This document shows positions 61,590 through 64,000 of a stretch of 64,000 bases of DNA, piece by piece; within the stretch, counting starts at the first letter, position 1, and every line of letters begins with the position of its first letter. The position numbers were made by a program, and so were the translations under genes. The notes under the pieces are model-generated. The model had not been told where the DNA came from. It ran no database searches and saw only the letters and a program-made list of their open reading frames with translations. Origin of the DNA: Elusimicrobiota bacterium (GTDB taxonomy: Bacteria; Elusimicrobiota; Elusimicrobia; FEN-1173). The DNA is taken from contig JADJZR010000015.1 in assembly GCA_016715645.1 (NCBI GenBank), positions 39,456 to 103,455 on the forward strand. Reading direction: 5' to 3'.

Positions 61590-63507
61590 CGAGAATTTCC
61601 CTTTGCAATTTTTCTTCACCCATCTCGATCACAAGGTAGTATACCCCCCGTGCCACACGATTTCCATAGGAATTAGTCCCGTTCCATTGAACGGGATATA
61701 TCCCGCTTTCCACCCAACGGTTTTCCAATTCCACAACCTCTTCTCCCCGGGGCCCATACACTATACCCCGCAACACCCCCGGCGAATGCCGGTGACAGTC
61801 AAACGAGACCCTCCCGCCCGCACGCAACCGGTTCGTGTCCGTGACAACGCGGGTCTCTTCCACTGTCACGCCCCTTTGGGTGTCCACCGTCTCACTTTCC
61901 CGTCCCACCGAATTGCGAAACCGAACGTTGATCGTCTTCGTCCCGCCCCCCGGGCTCAAGACAACCTCTTGCGTCGATCGAAAGGGGATCCATTGATCCT
62001 TAAAGTCCGAGGTGATATCCCCGGACAACCGCATTTCCGTAGGCGCCCCGTCCACGGAAAGCGAAACGGTGACCCGCAGGCTGTCTCCTGCAATGTCAGG
62101 AACGGTGATCTGAGGGTTCTTTAAGGGCTTGAACCCAAATAAAAAGCGGAGCGCCCCATACGGGGGATAGATGGAATTGAAGTTTTCGTAGGCGACCAAA
62201 TCGCGAAACCCGTCCCCATTAAAATCGCCCACATTGAACACGCTAAAATCTCCCACCCAACCCAAGGAAGAAACGGCCCCAAGATCGTTCAACGAAATTC
62301 CCCCCGGGTGAAGATCTGTTGTCAGGATGCCCCCCATTCCCACGTCATGGAAGGAGAATAGGTCATCCGCCCCGTCCGCGTCGAAATCGGCCAGAACCGC
62401 CCTCCAACCATTGACTTCTCTATCGCTAGGAACTCGATAAAAAATAACGCTTTCGGGGGTGCCTGTTTGTTGACGTAAAATCGGGTTCCCCATCGCAATG
62501 TCTGAACCGCTCACAACCCATTGGGGCTCTCCAAAGGCATAATTAAAAACGACGAGTTCATCCAGATGATCTCCTGTGAGGTCTCCGGCTGAAACGGGAC
62601 CAATATCATTTTGATTGCCCACCCTGTCTACAAAATGTCCGAGGATCTGGACATTTCTGGAGAGGGGGGCCCCACCCGCTTCGGGGAATGGGGACTGCCC
62701 AAAAAACACAGAGACATCAGATGGGAGAGGTGGGAGAGTTGGATGTTGAGCCCCGACCGCCACATCCTCATTTCCATCCTGATTAAAGTATCCGGGCACC
62801 AAGTCCGTTCCCCATCCGGGAATCTCCAGCTCGACATAAAGATTCTGAAGAGAGAGATCCACCGTTGCGGAGGATAAACCGATCTCTCCCAACACAAAAT
62901 AGACGCTCGAGGTATCGCTGGAATAAAGGACGGCGAAGTCGCCTACCGTATCCCCGTTAAAATCGCCCGCCGCCATTTTTTTTCCAAACTGGGTCCCGGG
63001 AAGACCAAGGATTTTAAAGGCGGACTCTCCTGGGTCGAGGTTCTTAATGGCCAAGGGCTTTTCTTCGCCGAAGTCAATTTGGATTTGGGGAATATGGGTA
63101 TTCGCGTCGTTTCGGTACACCGCCAGATCATCCCGCCCGTCCCCGTTGAGATCCGCCATTTTTTTTGAGGGAAGACCGAGATCTCGTCCTAAACCGTCCA
63201 GGAACATTGTGCAGTGGGGGGTCGTCAAAAAACCCGCTTCTTTTTCATAAGGAGCCAAAAAAAGTTCAATGGACCGTGTGGTGGAAGACACCTCCATTAA
63301 GATCGCCACGTCGTCGCGCCCATCGCCGTTAAAGTCTCCCACGGACAGGGCCTCCCCACGGCTCGCGATGGCTTCGTTGCGAAAAGAGTCATTGAAGAGG
63401 GTGCCGTTGGCTTCGTTCGGTTGAATATTAATCACCGCCAGGCCCGAAACCGGGCAAAACAAAAGGAGAAAGAAAACAAAACGGTTCGCCAGGGAATATT
63501 TATTCAA
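61582..63507 (-). CDS. FG-GAP repeat surface protein with FlgD-like C-terminal domain
   Basis: About 641 residues. A signal segment (NRFVFFLLLFCPVSGLA) is followed by several calcium-type repeats (VGDFNGDGRDDVAI, MADLNGDGRDDLAV, AGDFNGDTVGDFAV, VGDFNGDGFRDLVA) that form a beta-propeller. The C-terminal ~180 residues contain a sheet domain and an FlgD-Ig-like ending (PVQWNGTNSYGNRVARGVYY, LQREILVE), as in exported proteins of several phyla. TTG at 63507 overlapping the upstream stop is the likely start. Confidence 0.78.
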   Translation of the reverse strand: MNKYSLANRFVFFLLLFCPVSGLAVINIQPNEANGTLFNDSFRNEAIASRGEALSVGDFNGDGRDDVAILMEVSSTTRSIELFLAPYEKEAGFLTTPHCTMFLDGLGRDLGLPSKKMADLNGDGRDDLAVYRNDANTHIPQIQIDFGEEKPLAIKNLDPGESAFKILGLPGTQFGKKMAAGDFNGDTVGDFAVLYSSDTSSVYFVLGEIGLSSATVDLSLQNLYVELEIPGWGTDLVPGYFNQDGNEDVAVGAQHPTLPPLPSDVSVFFGQSPFPEAGGAPLSRNVQILGHFVDRVGNQNDIGPVSAGDLTGDHLDELVVFNYAFGEPQWVVSGSDIAMGNPILRQQTGTPESVIFYRVPSDREVNGWRAVLADFDADGADDLFSFHDVGMGGILTTDLHPGGISLNDLGAVSSLGWVGDFSVFNVGDFNGDGFRDLVAYENFNSIYPPYGALRFLFGFKPLKNPQITVPDIAGDSLRVTVSLSVDGAPTEMRLSGDITSDFKDQWIPFRSTQEVVLSPGGGTKTINVRFRNSVGRESETVDTQRGVTVEETRVVTDTNRLRAGGRVSFDCHRHSPGVLRGIVYGPRGEEVVELENRWVESGIYPVQWNGTNSYGNRVARGVYYLVIEMGEEKLQREILVE

Positions 63508-64000
63508 CGAGAATTTCCTTTTGCATTCGTCCGCCGTAGGCCTCAATCACCAGGAAATAAACACCTCGTCCCACGGGAGACCCGAACGCATTTCGGCCAT
63601 CCCAAAACAGGGGGTAGATCCCGGGGTCCACCGGACGGTTCTCCATTTCCAACACCTCCGTCCCCATGGAATTGTATATTCGGGCCCGGAGGGACCCCGA
63701 CGCGGTGACATGACAATCAAAGGCCACCTTTCCCCCCGGCCGGAGTCGGTTGGTCCCAGTGATTACGGACGAATTCTCCGCACGAATCTCCACCGTTGTC
63801 GAAATCGGATCGCTGGTCCGCCCCACCGCGTTTCGAAACATCGCGGTCACCGTTTTGGTTCCCTCGGTGGGGGAAAGAACAACCTCCCGAAGGGCTTTGA
63901 ACGGGATCCACTTCTCCTTGAAGGTGTCCGTGATGTCCCCGGACAGGAACATCTCCGTAGGGTTCCCGTCAACGCCAAGAGCCAATGGAACGCGAGGACT
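63500..64000 (-). CDS. FlgD-like domain surface protein, 5' part beyond window
   Basis: The last 166 residues of a gene that runs off the right edge. They align with the end of the next gene: GDITDTFKEKWIPFKALREV versus GDITSDFKDQWIPFRSTQEV, and FDCHVTASGSLRARIY versus FDCHRHSPGVLRGIVY. Ends GVYFLVIEAYGGRMQKEILV. Probably the result of tandem duplication of this class of surface protein. Confidence 0.75.
   Translation of the reverse strand, partial: SPRVPLALGVDGNPTEMFLSGDITDTFKEKWIPFKALREVVLSPTEGTKTVTAMFRNAVGRTSDPISTTVEIRAENSSVITGTNRLRPGGKVAFDCHVTASGSLRARIYNSMGTEVLEMENRPVDPGIYPLFWDGRNAFGSPVGRGVYFLVIEAYGGRMQKEILVE

Noticed and set aside
1..64000. CRISPR arrays, rRNA genes, insertion sequences with transposase
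   Set aside because: No regularly spaced repeats, rRNA-like sequence or transposase motifs were found.

Overview
The window is a gene-dense stretch of a GC-rich, Gram-negative (double-membrane) bacterial chromosome. The evidence is a full lipid A operon, two RND/TolC pump gene sets, an OmpH-like chaperone, PorV-like outer-membrane proteins and lipoproteins. FlgD-like C-terminal domains, the PorV/TPR protein, HAMP-only membrane proteins and AAA+DUF4143 ATPases fit an uncultivated phylum such as Elusimicrobiota. That placement is an inference from gene content; no rRNA gene is present to test it. No tRNA, rRNA or CRISPR array was seen.

Region by region. 1-8112 (minus): two outer-membrane-factor/RND-permease pairs with overlapping genes and no adaptor gene in view. 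8273-11066 (minus): a lipoprotein, a compact FtsH-like protease and a single-domain response regulator behind a near-consensus promoter. 11268-18488: a soluble REC-histidine kinase, a TPR protein, ribosomal protein S1, a HAMP-only membrane protein and a two-subunit 2-oxoacid:ferredoxin oxidoreductase. 18658-23644 (plus): the TIGR03546/TIGR03545 pair, ppnP, msrB, a dCMP deaminase, ychF and a small membrane protein. 23632-27702 (minus): a sugar-nucleotide epimerase, rdgB, an MBL hydrolase, gap with its own promoter and terminator, and a response regulator; then valS (plus). 30696-33251 (minus): hpnD, hpnC and two unrecognised genes, one made of four tandem HHP repeats. 33347-38583: recG, rpmB, an outer-membrane protein, thiG, thiS and a ZIP transporter.

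38744-47773 (minus) is the envelope operon ompH-lpxD-lpxC-fabZ-lpxA-lpxI-(Gfo/Idh oxidoreductase)-lpxB-msbA. Four junctions use GTGA start/stop overlaps. It contains most steps from UDP-GlcNAc acylation to lipid A flipping, plus an oxidoreductase that may make the amide-linked sugar variant. 47926-55837 (minus) carries tsaB, tsaE, thiL, an M20 amidohydrolase, nnrD, acpS, a comEC-like gene and a second HAMP-only protein. 55838-57513 is a mobile-looking patch: a fragment of a response-regulator 3' end, a two-hairpin repeat and an AAA ATPase gene bounded by a 49-bp direct repeat. 57510-64000 (minus) has a two-component system, a PorV-TPR protein and two FlgD-domain surface proteins, the last running off the window.

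Four genes (RND permease, msbA, lpxA, PorV-TPR) are each broken by one single-base indel in or beside a short homopolymer or G-rich stretch, while protein similarity continues across the break. Because msbA and lpxA should be essential here, assembly or sequencing error is the likeliest cause. The most unusual observations are the 49-bp repeat around the ATPase gene, a remnant of a second such ATPase, the HHP-repeat protein beside hpnCD, the two HAMP-only paralogs with very short leaders, and a short repeat placed at the 3' ends of three genes.
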